A stretch of DNA of 5,845 bases from CAYMLL01 sp964390645. Its GTDB lineage: Bacteria > Planctomycetota > UBA8108. How positions within the stretch are numbered: the stretch's first letter is position 1; the number at the start of each line of letters is the position of its first letter. Positions 1 to 5,767 of the stretch are shown here, in pieces. The stretch lies in the NCBI GenBank assembly GCA_964390645.1, contig CAYMLL010000402.1:1-5845 (forward strand). Direction: 5' to 3'. The notes under the pieces were generated by a model, which ran no database searches, was not told where the DNA came from, and saw only the letters and a list, made by a program, of their open reading frames with translations. Both the position numbers and the translations under genes were made by a program.

Positions 1-2
1 CG

Positions 3-413
3 CGATCGGTGGCGTTCTCGCCGGACGGCCGGCTTGTCGCGGTCGGAGGCATCGGCAAGATCGGCAACGTCGATCACCTCGGCGGCAAGGCACGCATCGA
101 GCTCTTCGACTGGAAGAAGGGCGAGAGCGTGGGTGTCTACGAGGACGACAAGTTCAAGGGGCTCGTCGAGCACCTCGTGTTCGAGCCGACGAATGGGCGC
201 TGGCTGCTCGCGGGCGGCGGCGATCATAACGGTTTCGTCACGGTCATCGATCCGGAGACCAGGAAGCCGCTCGTCCAGGAGAAGGCGCCGATGCACGTCC
301 ACGAGCTCGACCTGGAGGTCGCGGAAAGAAACAAGACCGACGGCCCTGCGGCGATCCGCGTTCACGGCGTCGGCCACGGTCGTGTGGCCGTGTGGCGGCT
401 GGCGGTATCTTGA
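3..413 (+). CDS. WD40-like beta-propeller protein, C-terminal part (5' end outside window)
   Basis: The frame is open from the left edge to the TGA at 411-413 and gives 136 residues of a protein that begins upstream. Its start (residues 3-15, VAFSPDGRLVAVG) is a textbook WD40 strand pair. A second blade follows at about residues 57-90 (HLVFEP..., WLLAGGGD, then a strand ending in VIDPETRKPL), and a closing strand ends in RVAVWRLA at 127-134. The GTG at 9 is an internal valine codon of this blade, not a start. Such repeats form a protein-binding or scaffolding propeller; no catalytic residue is visible. Planctomycete WD40 proteins of this kind are often encoded beside DUF1501 genes, as here (next gene 154 bases downstream). 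Family assignment is strong; the partner and role are unknown, and the N-terminal domains (for example a cytochrome-type domain) cannot be seen. Confidence 0.85.
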   Translation, partial: RSVAFSPDGRLVAVGGIGKIGNVDHLGGKARIELFDWKKGESVGVYEDDKFKGLVEHLVFEPTNGRWLLAGGGDHNGFVTVIDPETRKPLVQEKAPMHVHELDLEVAERNKTDGPAAIRVHGVGHGRVAVWRLAVS

Positions 414-531
414 GATCCGCGGGCTTGTCCCGGCCATTCTGCTGCCCGGGGTGGGACCTTCACGCGGCGCTCGCTCCTGACGCCGTGGGCGCGCGTTCTT
501 CACGGGCAACCCAGGCAGGCTGCGATCCGCC

Positions 532-567
532 TTGCGGCCCACCACCCGAATCCGTCAGAATACAGCC
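532..567 (+). promoter_or_regulatory. possible sigma-70-like promoter giving a leaderless DUF1501 transcript
   Basis: TTGCGG at 532-537 resembles a -35 box (consensus TTGACA) and CAGAAT at 556-561 resembles a -10 box (consensus TATAAT, 4 of 6), with an 18-base spacer. If real, +1 would fall at about 568, which is the first base of the ATG of the DUF1501 gene. There is no purine-rich Shine-Dalgarno sequence in the 20 bases before that ATG, which fits a leaderless message. Both boxes are imperfect and the match was found by eye, so this is tentative. Confidence 0.35.
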
Positions 568-1314
568 ATGCTGAACATCTCCGACGGAAGCGCCGGGACC
601 GATCGAAGGCAGTTCTTGACACTCGGAGCCCTCGGTGGATTGTCGCTCCCGCTGTGGCTGACCTCGCCGCGCCTGGTCGGCGCCGCGTCCGGAGCGGGCT
701 CGAACGCCGTCACGGGCAAGTCGGTCATCTTCCTTTTTCAGCAAGGCGGTCCGAGTCAGTTCGAGACGTTCGACCCCAAGCTCGACGGCCCGTCGGAGTC
801 GCGGTCGGTCGACGGGACGATTCCGACGTCGGTGCCCGGCCTTCGCTTCGGATCTTCGATGTCGCGGCTTGCGAGGATCGCACACAAGCTGACGATCGTG
901 CGATCGTTTCAGACGCGTAACGGCGGCCATAATATTCAACCCATCGTCGGTCCCGATTCGCTGCAGGCGAACATCGGTACGCATTTCTCGCGTTTCGTGG
1001 GTGCCACGCACGGCCAGACGGGCATGCCGACCAACGCAGTCTTGTTTCCGCGATCCGTCGAGGAGTCCGTGCCGCGCCCCGAAGCCCGCGGGAACATCTC
1101 GGCGACGGGACCGTACGCGAAAGGTTACGCGCCGTTCGTGCCGGACAAGGGAGAGCCGAAGAAGGGCAGCCAGGGCCGTGCTCGTGGCGGAGGCGGCGGC
1201 CTGCAGGAGGACATGACGCTGCACCTCTCGCGGGAGCGTCTCGACGATCGTCGGCAACTTCTGGGCTTGGTGGTGCGCTGTATGGGTCTGGCGGCGGCGT
1301 CGGCGGCCTTCTAA
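568..1314 (+). CDS. DUF1501 protein, N-terminal half (gene interrupted by TAA at 1312-1314)
   Basis: This 248-residue frame is the N-terminal half of a DUF1501 protein, a family with an alkaline-phosphatase/sulfatase-like fold, common in planctomycetes and normally about 430-490 residues long. Visible: a Tat signal (residues 11-17 TDRRQFL, followed by a hydrophobic stretch ending near the small-residue run GAASGAG), the family's first core strand and metal-site region (53-71, VIFLFQQGGPSQFETFDPK), the NGGH segment at 118-121, and the TGMPTNAVLFPR block at 151-162. It then runs through LQEDMTLHL and RLDDRRQLL (212-232) and loses family resemblance for the last 16 residues before TAA. The continuation lies downstream in the same frame (1315-2016). 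ATG 568 was chosen over the in-frame TTG 532 because it sits just before the Tat motif. A lysine/arginine/glycine-rich stretch at 194-211 looks like an insertion. The precise enzymatic role of the family is unknown. Confidence 0.8.
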   Translation: MLNISDGSAGTDRRQFLTLGALGGLSLPLWLTSPRLVGAASGAGSNAVTGKSVIFLFQQGGPSQFETFDPKLDGPSESRSVDGTIPTSVPGLRFGSSMSRLARIAHKLTIVRSFQTRNGGHNIQPIVGPDSLQANIGTHFSRFVGATHGQTGMPTNAVLFPRSVEESVPRPEARGNISATGPYAKGYAPFVPDKGEPKKGSQGRARGGGGGLQEDMTLHLSRERLDDRRQLLGLVVRCMGLAAASAAF

Positions 1315-1323
1315 AGCGTCGAC
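1261..1323 (+). other. lesion site in the DUF1501 gene: in-frame TAA and possible paired frame change
   Basis: Family-like sequence in frame 1 ends at ...DDRRQLL (about 1263) and resumes in the same frame at SVDALQGQAYELLLKGG (from 1315). Between them frame 1 reads an un-family-like alanine/valine-rich stretch ending in TAA at 1312-1314. Frame 3 over the same bases reads GALYGSGGGVGGLLK, which resembles the family's usual linker of the type (R)xLDxSGxxxGL. The break could therefore be a single nonsense change, two compensating indels, or a sequencing or assembly error. The sequence alone cannot decide. Confidence 0.6.
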
Positions 1324-1365
1324 GCTCTTCAAGGGCAAGCGTACGAGCTCCTGCTCAAGGGCGGA

Positions 1366-2016
1366 GTGTCTCACGCTCTCGACCTGGCACGGGAGGAGGC
1401 GGCGACCCTGGCACTCTACGACACTCGCCCGCACGTGCAGCCCGGCAAATGGGACAAGGTCTCGCGGGGACGCAAGGGATACTACAACGCGCAGGCTGCG
1501 ACGATCGGTCACCTCCTCTTGCTCGCGCGTCGACTCTGCGAGAACGGCTGTGGCTTCGTGACGATCCACGCCGGCTATGCGGGCGTCTGGGACATGCACG
1601 CGGACGGCAACAACTTGAACATGGTCGACGGCATGGAGGCGGTCGGTCGCTCATTCGATCACGCCGTCGCCGCGTTCGTCGAGGACGTCGAGGCGCGCGG
1701 CTTGCGCGACAAGATCCTGCTCGTGGCGACGGGCGAGATGGGACGAACACCACGCATCAACAAGCGTGGGGGCCGTGATCACTGGAGCAAGCTCGCACCC
1801 CTGCTGCTTTACGGCGGCGGCATCGACGGTGGACGGGTCATCGGTCGCTCGGACCGCATGGGTGGTGAGCCCGCGACGGAGAACTTCACGCCGCAGCACC
1901 TGGTCTCCACGTTGCTCAGGACCGTGCTCGACCCCGGCAAGCTGCGGCTCGAGTCAGCCGTTGCGCCGGAGCTCGATCAGCTGATTTCACACGCTCCGAT
2001 CGCCGGAATCGCGTAG
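1366..2016 (+). CDS. DUF1501 protein, C-terminal half (continuation of the interrupted gene)
   Basis: This is the second half of the split DUF1501 gene. The frame is actually open from 1315; GTG 1366 is the first usable start and has AAGG at 1357-1360, so independent translation is possible but unproven. Counting from 1366, the hallmarks are SHALDLARE (2-10), a substrate-side segment SRGRKGYYNAQAATIGHLLLLARRL (33-57) opening into GFVTIHAG (63-70), WDMH (75-78), TGEMGRTPRIN (122-132) and GRDHW (136-140). The Asp/His/Glu residues in WDMH, GEMG and GRDH are those I would expect to ligate metal in this fold. The end (ISHAPIAGIA) matches the usual family C-terminus, so nothing is missing there. 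Taken with the N-terminal half, the product would be about 482 residues with one non-coding codon, a normal family length. Most likely a pseudogene half or a sequence-error artefact rather than a separate gene. Confidence 0.75.
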   Translation: MSHALDLAREEAATLALYDTRPHVQPGKWDKVSRGRKGYYNAQAATIGHLLLLARRLCENGCGFVTIHAGYAGVWDMHADGNNLNMVDGMEAVGRSFDHAVAAFVEDVEARGLRDKILLVATGEMGRTPRINKRGGRDHWSKLAPLLLYGGGIDGGRVIGRSDRMGGEPATENFTPQHLVSTLLRTVLDPGKLRLESAVAPELDQLISHAPIAGIA

Positions 2017-2050
2017 CCACGTGAGCGAAGGGAGCCGCGTGGCGGGATTC

Positions 2051-2056
2051 GGAGGA
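2051..2056 (+). promoter_or_regulatory. Shine-Dalgarno sequence deciding the start of the short DUF1501 gene
   Basis: GGAGGA lies five bases before the ATG at 2062. It is the clearest ribosome binding site in the window and fixes the start of the truncated DUF1501 frame, which is otherwise ambiguous because the same frame stays open back to the stop codon at 2014-2016. Confidence 0.55.
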
Positions 2057-2061
2057 CTTCC

Positions 2062-2547
2062 ATGTCAGGGGCGTCACCTTCTTGGCTCTGTTGCTGCTTC
2101 GTCACCGTCACGAGCGCCGGCTGGGACATGCACGGAAACGCGTCCGGCATCGACGACGGTATGCCGCTTCCGGGCCCGGCTGTCGACGAGGCGGCGTCCG
2201 CGTTCCTGGAAGTCGTCGAGGCGCGCGGTCCGAGCGAGAAGATCCTCCTCGTCGTCACGGGGGAGCTCGGGAGCGCTCCCGGGATCAACAGGAAGGGCGG
2301 CCGCGATCACCGGGGCAACCTGGCGCCGATCGTCTTCGCGGGCGGCGGACTCCGGATGGGGCAGGTGGTCGGCGGGTCGGACAGCAAGGTGAGCCGTCCG
2401 GCGACGACGCCCATCTCGACCGCCAACGTGAATGCGACCATCCTGCATACGCTGTTCGACGTCGGGCAGCTCCGCGTGAATCCGGGCTTGCCGCGGGAGC
2501 TCGTCGTGGCAACCGTCGGGACCGAGCCGATTGGCGAGATTGTTTGA
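2062..2547 (+). CDS. truncated DUF1501 protein: C-terminal domain only
   Basis: This 161-residue frame aligns with only the last third of DUF1501 proteins. Homology begins at about residue 12 (CFVTVTSAGWDMHGN) and runs to the natural C-terminus (LPRELV...EPIGEIV). Metal-site style motifs survive: WDMH (21-24), TGELG (66-70) and GRDH (80-83). The usual arginine in GEMGRTPxIN is replaced (GELGSAPGIN), and GRDHW has become GRDHR. The N-terminal ~300 residues, including the Tat signal, are absent, and only 45 bases separate it from the previous stop. Residues 1-11 (MSGASPSWLCC) do not resemble the family. The tail style (PATTP.S.AN, HTLFDVGQLR, LPREL) belongs to a different DUF1501 subgroup from the neighbour, so it is not a simple tandem copy. 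It is either a decaying remnant that still has a good ribosome binding site or a stand-alone domain; I favour a remnant. Confidence 0.65.
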   Translation: MSGASPSWLCCCFVTVTSAGWDMHGNASGIDDGMPLPGPAVDEAASAFLEVVEARGPSEKILLVVTGELGSAPGINRKGGRDHRGNLAPIVFAGGGLRMGQVVGGSDSKVSRPATTPISTANVNATILHTLFDVGQLRVNPGLPRELVVATVGTEPIGEIV

Positions 2548-2578
2548 GGATCGCGAGCAGGGCGATTCAACTGTCCGC

Positions 2579-3796
2579 ATGAGCATCGTGCAGGAAGAAC
2601 AGAGACTCGACGAGCGCCTTCTCTCCCTCGACGCCTATCGCGGGCTGATCATGGTCACGCTCGCGTTCGGCGGTTTCGGCCTCGCCGAAACGGCGCAGCG
2701 ACACCTGACGCTCACCCCCGGATCAAGCTTCTGGGAGACCGTGCGCTACCAGTTCAACCACACGCAGTGGGTGGGTTGCTCCTACTGGGATCTGATTCAG
2801 CCCTCCTTCATGTTCATGGTCGGGGTGTCGATGGCGTATTCGTACACGAAGCGCAGCTCCCTGGGACACTCGTACGCGCGCATGCTGTCCCACGCGATCA
2901 CGCGGTCCGTACTGCTCGTAGCGTTGAGCATTCTCTTCATGTCGAACCGGAGCGATCGGACGAGCTGGACGTTCATCAACGTCCTCGGCCAGATCGGGCT
3001 CGGCTATACGTTTCTGTTCCTGCTCTGGAGACGTTCACTCCGGGCGCAAGCGATTTGCGCTGCCGTCATCCTCGTCGGTACGTGGTGCGCCTTCGTGCTC
3101 TATCCGAGCTCCGGCCTGGATACGACCGTCGGCGCGCCCGAGCTCGGGGTCACGAGCGACTGGGCGCAGGAGAACCTCGCCAGCGTGCGGGCTTCGTGGC
3201 ACAAGAATGCCAATGTCGGACATGCTGTCGACCGGTGGTTCCTGAACCTCTTTCCGCGCGAGAAGCCGTTCGTCTTCAACCAGGGCGGGTACCAGACGCT
3301 CAACTTCATTCCCTCCATCGCCACGATGCTCTTCGGGTTGATGATCGGCGAGCTGCTGAGATCGCCGCGTTCGACGAAGTACAAGCTGGGCGCGCTCCTG
3401 ATCGCGGGCGTCGTCGGGCTCCTCGTCGGACAGGTGATCGGCTGGACGGGTGTCTGTCCGCTCGTGAAGCGGATCTGGACGCCGAGCTGGGCCCTCTATT
3501 CAACGGGCTGGTGCTGCATGATCCTGGCGGGCCTCTTCCTGGTGCTCGACGTCTTGCGCTGCCGGTTCTGGGCCTTCCCGCTTGTCGTCGTCGGTATGAA
3601 CTCGATCGCGATCTACTCGATGGGAATGTTGCTCAAGGGGTGGACGCGGCGAACGTTGACCACACACCTCGGAAAGGACTTCTTCCAGCTCGCTGGCGAA
3701 GCCTGGGTGCCGACCGTCCAAGCGATCTCGGTCGGCTCTTGCTTCTGGCTTGTCTGCTACTGGATGTACCGGCGGAATATCTTCCTACGGCTCTGA
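2579..3796 (+). CDS. DUF5009 / HGSNAT-like multi-pass membrane acyltransferase
   Basis: A 405-residue integral membrane protein related to heparan-alpha-glucosaminide N-acetyltransferase, which moves acetyl groups from cytosolic acetyl-CoA across the membrane to a sugar amine. It opens with the family signature RLLSLDAYRGLIM (13-25). NHTQWVG (60-66) is followed by WDLIQPSFMFMVGVS (70-84); His61 lies at the position of the human enzyme's catalytic histidine segment (QHASWNG...DLVFPWF). Further hydrophobic spans lie roughly at 105-122, 133-150, 156-175, 241-258, 268-289, 306-325, 332-351 and 380-397, giving about ten in all. A hydrophilic, probably extracytoplasmic loop spans 180-238. NFIPSIATMLFGLMIGELL (242-260) and the WALYSTGW region (304-311) are also family-like. 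ATG 2579 is preferred to the in-frame TTG 2531 because it stands just before the signature and avoids overlapping the preceding gene; no strong Shine-Dalgarno sequence is seen. It starts 31 bases after the truncated DUF1501 gene, so probably co-transcribed. Acyl acceptor unknown. Confidence 0.85.
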   Translation: MSIVQEEQRLDERLLSLDAYRGLIMVTLAFGGFGLAETAQRHLTLTPGSSFWETVRYQFNHTQWVGCSYWDLIQPSFMFMVGVSMAYSYTKRSSLGHSYARMLSHAITRSVLLVALSILFMSNRSDRTSWTFINVLGQIGLGYTFLFLLWRRSLRAQAICAAVILVGTWCAFVLYPSSGLDTTVGAPELGVTSDWAQENLASVRASWHKNANVGHAVDRWFLNLFPREKPFVFNQGGYQTLNFIPSIATMLFGLMIGELLRSPRSTKYKLGALLIAGVVGLLVGQVIGWTGVCPLVKRIWTPSWALYSTGWCCMILAGLFLVLDVLRCRFWAFPLVVVGMNSIAIYSMGMLLKGWTRRTLTTHLGKDFFQLAGEAWVPTVQAISVGSCFWLVCYWMYRRNIFLRL

Positions 3797-4003
3797 TCGT
3801 CGCTCTCTCGACCCTGCCTGAACTTGCCGTGGCATCGATGGCGGGAAGCGAAATCCTCGACCTGCTCCGCTCCGCGCAGCGAGACTCCACGTGACCGTTC
3901 GCCGTCGTGAGGCAGCTGCTGTCGAGACGCGTTCGGTTCGCAGACGCGCCCCGGGGTGTGAGGCGAATCGGGGACGGAGGCACGATCTCGGAGCGAGGTG
4001 ACC
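3797..4003 (+). other. intergenic region between acyltransferase and PQQ-like genes
   Basis: About 207 bases without a convincing gene. A weak imperfect hairpin can be drawn at 3937-3967 (arms TTCGC and GCGAA around a CCCCGGGG core), but it has no T-run and is no stronger than chance in such GC-rich DNA. The gap is long enough for the PQQ-like gene to have its own promoter, but no clear -35/-10 pair was found. GAGG at 3995-3998 serves as ribosome binding site for the ATG at 4004. Confidence 0.4.
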
Positions 4004-5569
4004 ATGAGAGCTCCAGTACCGATTCTCGCGCTTGTTCTGTCTTCCTTCGCCCGCACGACAGCGGGCGGAGAGTACCCGCAGTGGCGCGGTATTCACCGTA
4101 CCGGTGTCGTCGACGACTCTACACCGATCGGCGAGTCGTTAGGCGTCAAGGGCCCGGACGCGCTCTGGGAAAGCGAGGCATTTCCCCGTAAGGCGGGCCA
4201 CGGCAGCCCGGCCATCGCAGGTGGATACGCCTTTCTTTACGTCAACTGGCCGATCGAGCATGAGCTCATCGAGCGTCGCATCTCGAGCTCCGCGCTCGAC
4301 AAGATGCACTGGTTCGATCAGGAGAAAATGCCTGCGGAGCTCCTCGCGAGCGTCGAGAAGGCCCGTGCGGAGCTGCCACCGGACCTGCTCGGTCGCGAGC
4401 TCGCAGAGTGGTCGAAGGCCTGGGTCGAGAAGAACCTCTCGAAGGACGACCGCCGCTGGCGCGGGACGATCACTCGCCGCTTCAAGGACGGGCCGGACGC
4501 GCTGTCACTCGAGCTCCTGCGAAAGCTCGGAAGCATCCAGGATCGCGAGTTCGTGAACGAGAAGGCGCTTGTCGACTGGCTCGACGAGAACGGAGTGGAA
4601 GGCAAGGTCCGCGTTCGCCTCCTTCGCGCGATCCCGAGTTCGGTCACGACCGCGAAGGACGTGCTTCTCTGCGTGAGTTTGACGGACGGCAAGACCGCGT
4701 GGAAATACGGCGTTGCAGCGCGACGCGAGGAGCGCGAAGGTTCCAGCACGCCGTGTGTCCACGAAGATCGGGTCTACTTCCTCGGAACGACACATGCTCA
4801 CTGCGTCGACCGAGTCACGTGGAAACGCGTCTGGGCCACGGAGCTGCCGAAGGGCGGAGCCCCGTCCTCCTTCGTGATCGCCGGCGACCAGGCCGTCGTC
4901 ATCGCGAAGCACCTGATCGCTTTCGAACGTACGACCGGGGCGATCGCCTGGGAGCAGCCTCAGGTTCGCGGCGGCAAGTCCTCTCCCACGGTCTGGAGGC
5001 ATGGTGATCGCATCTACCTGCTCGTGAACGGTGACCGCAAGACCGTGAGCTGCGTCGATGCGAAGACCGGCGACGTTGCCTGGGTCGCGAAGGGAGGTGG
5101 ATTCTCGAGCCCCGTGGTCTCCGAAGACGTCGCGGTCGTGCACACCGATGACCAGCGTGTCGGTCTCGTCGCCTATCGGCTCACCCCGGATGGTGCCGAG
5201 CCGATCTGGAGCATTCCGCGCAAGAGCCGTGGCGCCGCGACCCCCGTCATCGCGGGCGACATCGTCTATCTGCTCGGTGGTGAAGAGGCCTTGTGTGTCA
5301 CTCTCGCCGACGGCACCGTGCACTGGCGAAAGCAGGGACGCGCCGAGATCTCTTCACCCGTTCTCGTCGACGGGAAGATCATCGGCGTGACGGGCAACGG
5401 CCGGCAGCTCTGGATGCTGCGCGCCGGAACGAAAGGCTTCGAGGAGCTCTCGAAGACGCGCCTCTCCGCCTCGCGCTGCGCCTCTCCCGCGATCGCCGAC
5501 GGGCAGCTTATCCTCCGTCTCACGGATCGACTGGCCAGCTTCGACATCCGCGACAAGGACGGAACCTGA
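4004..5569 (+). CDS. secreted PQQ-like (BamB/quinoprotein-type) beta-propeller protein with insert
   Basis: A 521-residue exported propeller protein. Residues 1-22 form a short Sec-type signal (MRAPVPILALVLSSF then small residues), and mature sequence begins EYPQWRGIHRTGVV (23-36), the standard planctomycete opening of this family (W-P-Q-W-R-G-x-x-R-x-G). Propeller repeats are visible as SLTDGKTAWKY (225-235), RTTGAIAWEQ (309-318), DAKTGDVAW (352-360) and TLADGTVHWRK (433-443), each pairing with a SSP(T/V) or TPV strand (326-330, 368-372, 413-415, 450-453). No complete set of PQQ-ligating residues or heme CxxCH motif is seen, so it is more likely a structural or binding propeller than a dehydrogenase. 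Residues 83-215 are a charged, helix-prone insert without repeat character, splitting the first blade. ATG 4004 is preferred to GTG 3998 because GAGG at 3995-3998 is well spaced from it. The C-terminus (ASFDIRDKDGT) ends in a normal closing strand, so the gene looks complete. Function unknown. Confidence 0.8.
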   Translation: MRAPVPILALVLSSFARTTAGGEYPQWRGIHRTGVVDDSTPIGESLGVKGPDALWESEAFPRKAGHGSPAIAGGYAFLYVNWPIEHELIERRISSSALDKMHWFDQEKMPAELLASVEKARAELPPDLLGRELAEWSKAWVEKNLSKDDRRWRGTITRRFKDGPDALSLELLRKLGSIQDREFVNEKALVDWLDENGVEGKVRVRLLRAIPSSVTTAKDVLLCVSLTDGKTAWKYGVAARREEREGSSTPCVHEDRVYFLGTTHAHCVDRVTWKRVWATELPKGGAPSSFVIAGDQAVVIAKHLIAFERTTGAIAWEQPQVRGGKSSPTVWRHGDRIYLLVNGDRKTVSCVDAKTGDVAWVAKGGGFSSPVVSEDVAVVHTDDQRVGLVAYRLTPDGAEPIWSIPRKSRGAATPVIAGDIVYLLGGEEALCVTLADGTVHWRKQGRAEISSPVLVDGKIIGVTGNGRQLWMLRAGTKGFEELSKTRLSASRCASPAIADGQLILRLTDRLASFDIRDKDGT

Positions 5570-5609
5570 GCGTGCTCTCGATCACGACATTCCGCACGTT
5601 CCTGGGCCT

Positions 5610-5671
5610 TGGTGCATGATTCGTCCCCGACGAAAGTGGGCGCTGGTGCATGATTCGCTCCGGGCGGAAAT
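5610..5671. repeat. two-copy direct repeat with a hairpin in the first copy
   Basis: TGGTGCATGATTCG occurs exactly at 5610-5623 and 5644-5657 (period 34). The following 14 bases of each copy agree at 8 positions, so the 28-base units match at 22 of 28. Copy 1 contains a perfect inverted repeat TTCGTC (5620-5625) / GACGAA (5629-5634) with a CCC loop. Copy 2 does not conserve that stem. No T-run follows, so it is not a typical intrinsic terminator, although it begins about 40 bases after the stop of the PQQ-like gene. Confidence 0.65.
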
Positions 5672-5744
5672 CCAGCACCTTCCGAGCTCTGCGGTCCGTT
5701 TCCGAGGAGCCGAGCGCATACCCGCAGTGAGATCGAGTCCCGTC

Positions 5745-5767
5745 CACCCGGTCTACAAGTCCGGGTG
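5745..5767. repeat. short inverted repeat (7-bp stem, 9-base loop)
   Basis: CACCCGG at 5745-5751 and CCGGGTG at 5761-5767 are exact reverse complements around the loop TCTACAAGT. There is no following T-run. It could be an RNA hairpin, a protein-binding site or a chance match in GC-rich DNA. Confidence 0.4.

Noticed and set aside
427..450. CCCGG...CCGGG pairing after the WD40-like gene as a terminator
   Set aside because: Only five base pairs, a long loop and no T-run, so not a credible intrinsic terminator.
414..567. Small open + strand frames between the WD40-like and DUF1501 genes
   Set aside because: They overlap the end of the WD40-like gene or the DUF1501 start in other frames and have low-complexity, Arg/Ser-rich products without a ribosome binding site.
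460..1599. A 379-codon open frame on the - strand
   Set aside because: It is antisense to the DUF1501 gene, arginine-rich, shows no recognisable motif, and is the kind of long open shadow frame expected in GC-rich DNA.
2767..3894. A 375-codon open + strand frame overlapping the acyltransferase gene
   Set aside because: It is a frame-shifted shadow of a well-recognised membrane protein, rich in Arg, Ala and Pro, and without family features.
3937..3967. Hairpin TTCGC...GCGAA with a CCCCGGGG core before the PQQ-like gene
   Set aside because: The stem is interrupted, has no T-run, and is about as strong as chance pairings in this GC-rich DNA.
4505..5323. A 272-codon open - strand frame
   Set aside because: It is opposite the PQQ-like gene, whose + strand frame has clear propeller repeats; no independent evidence for the antisense product.
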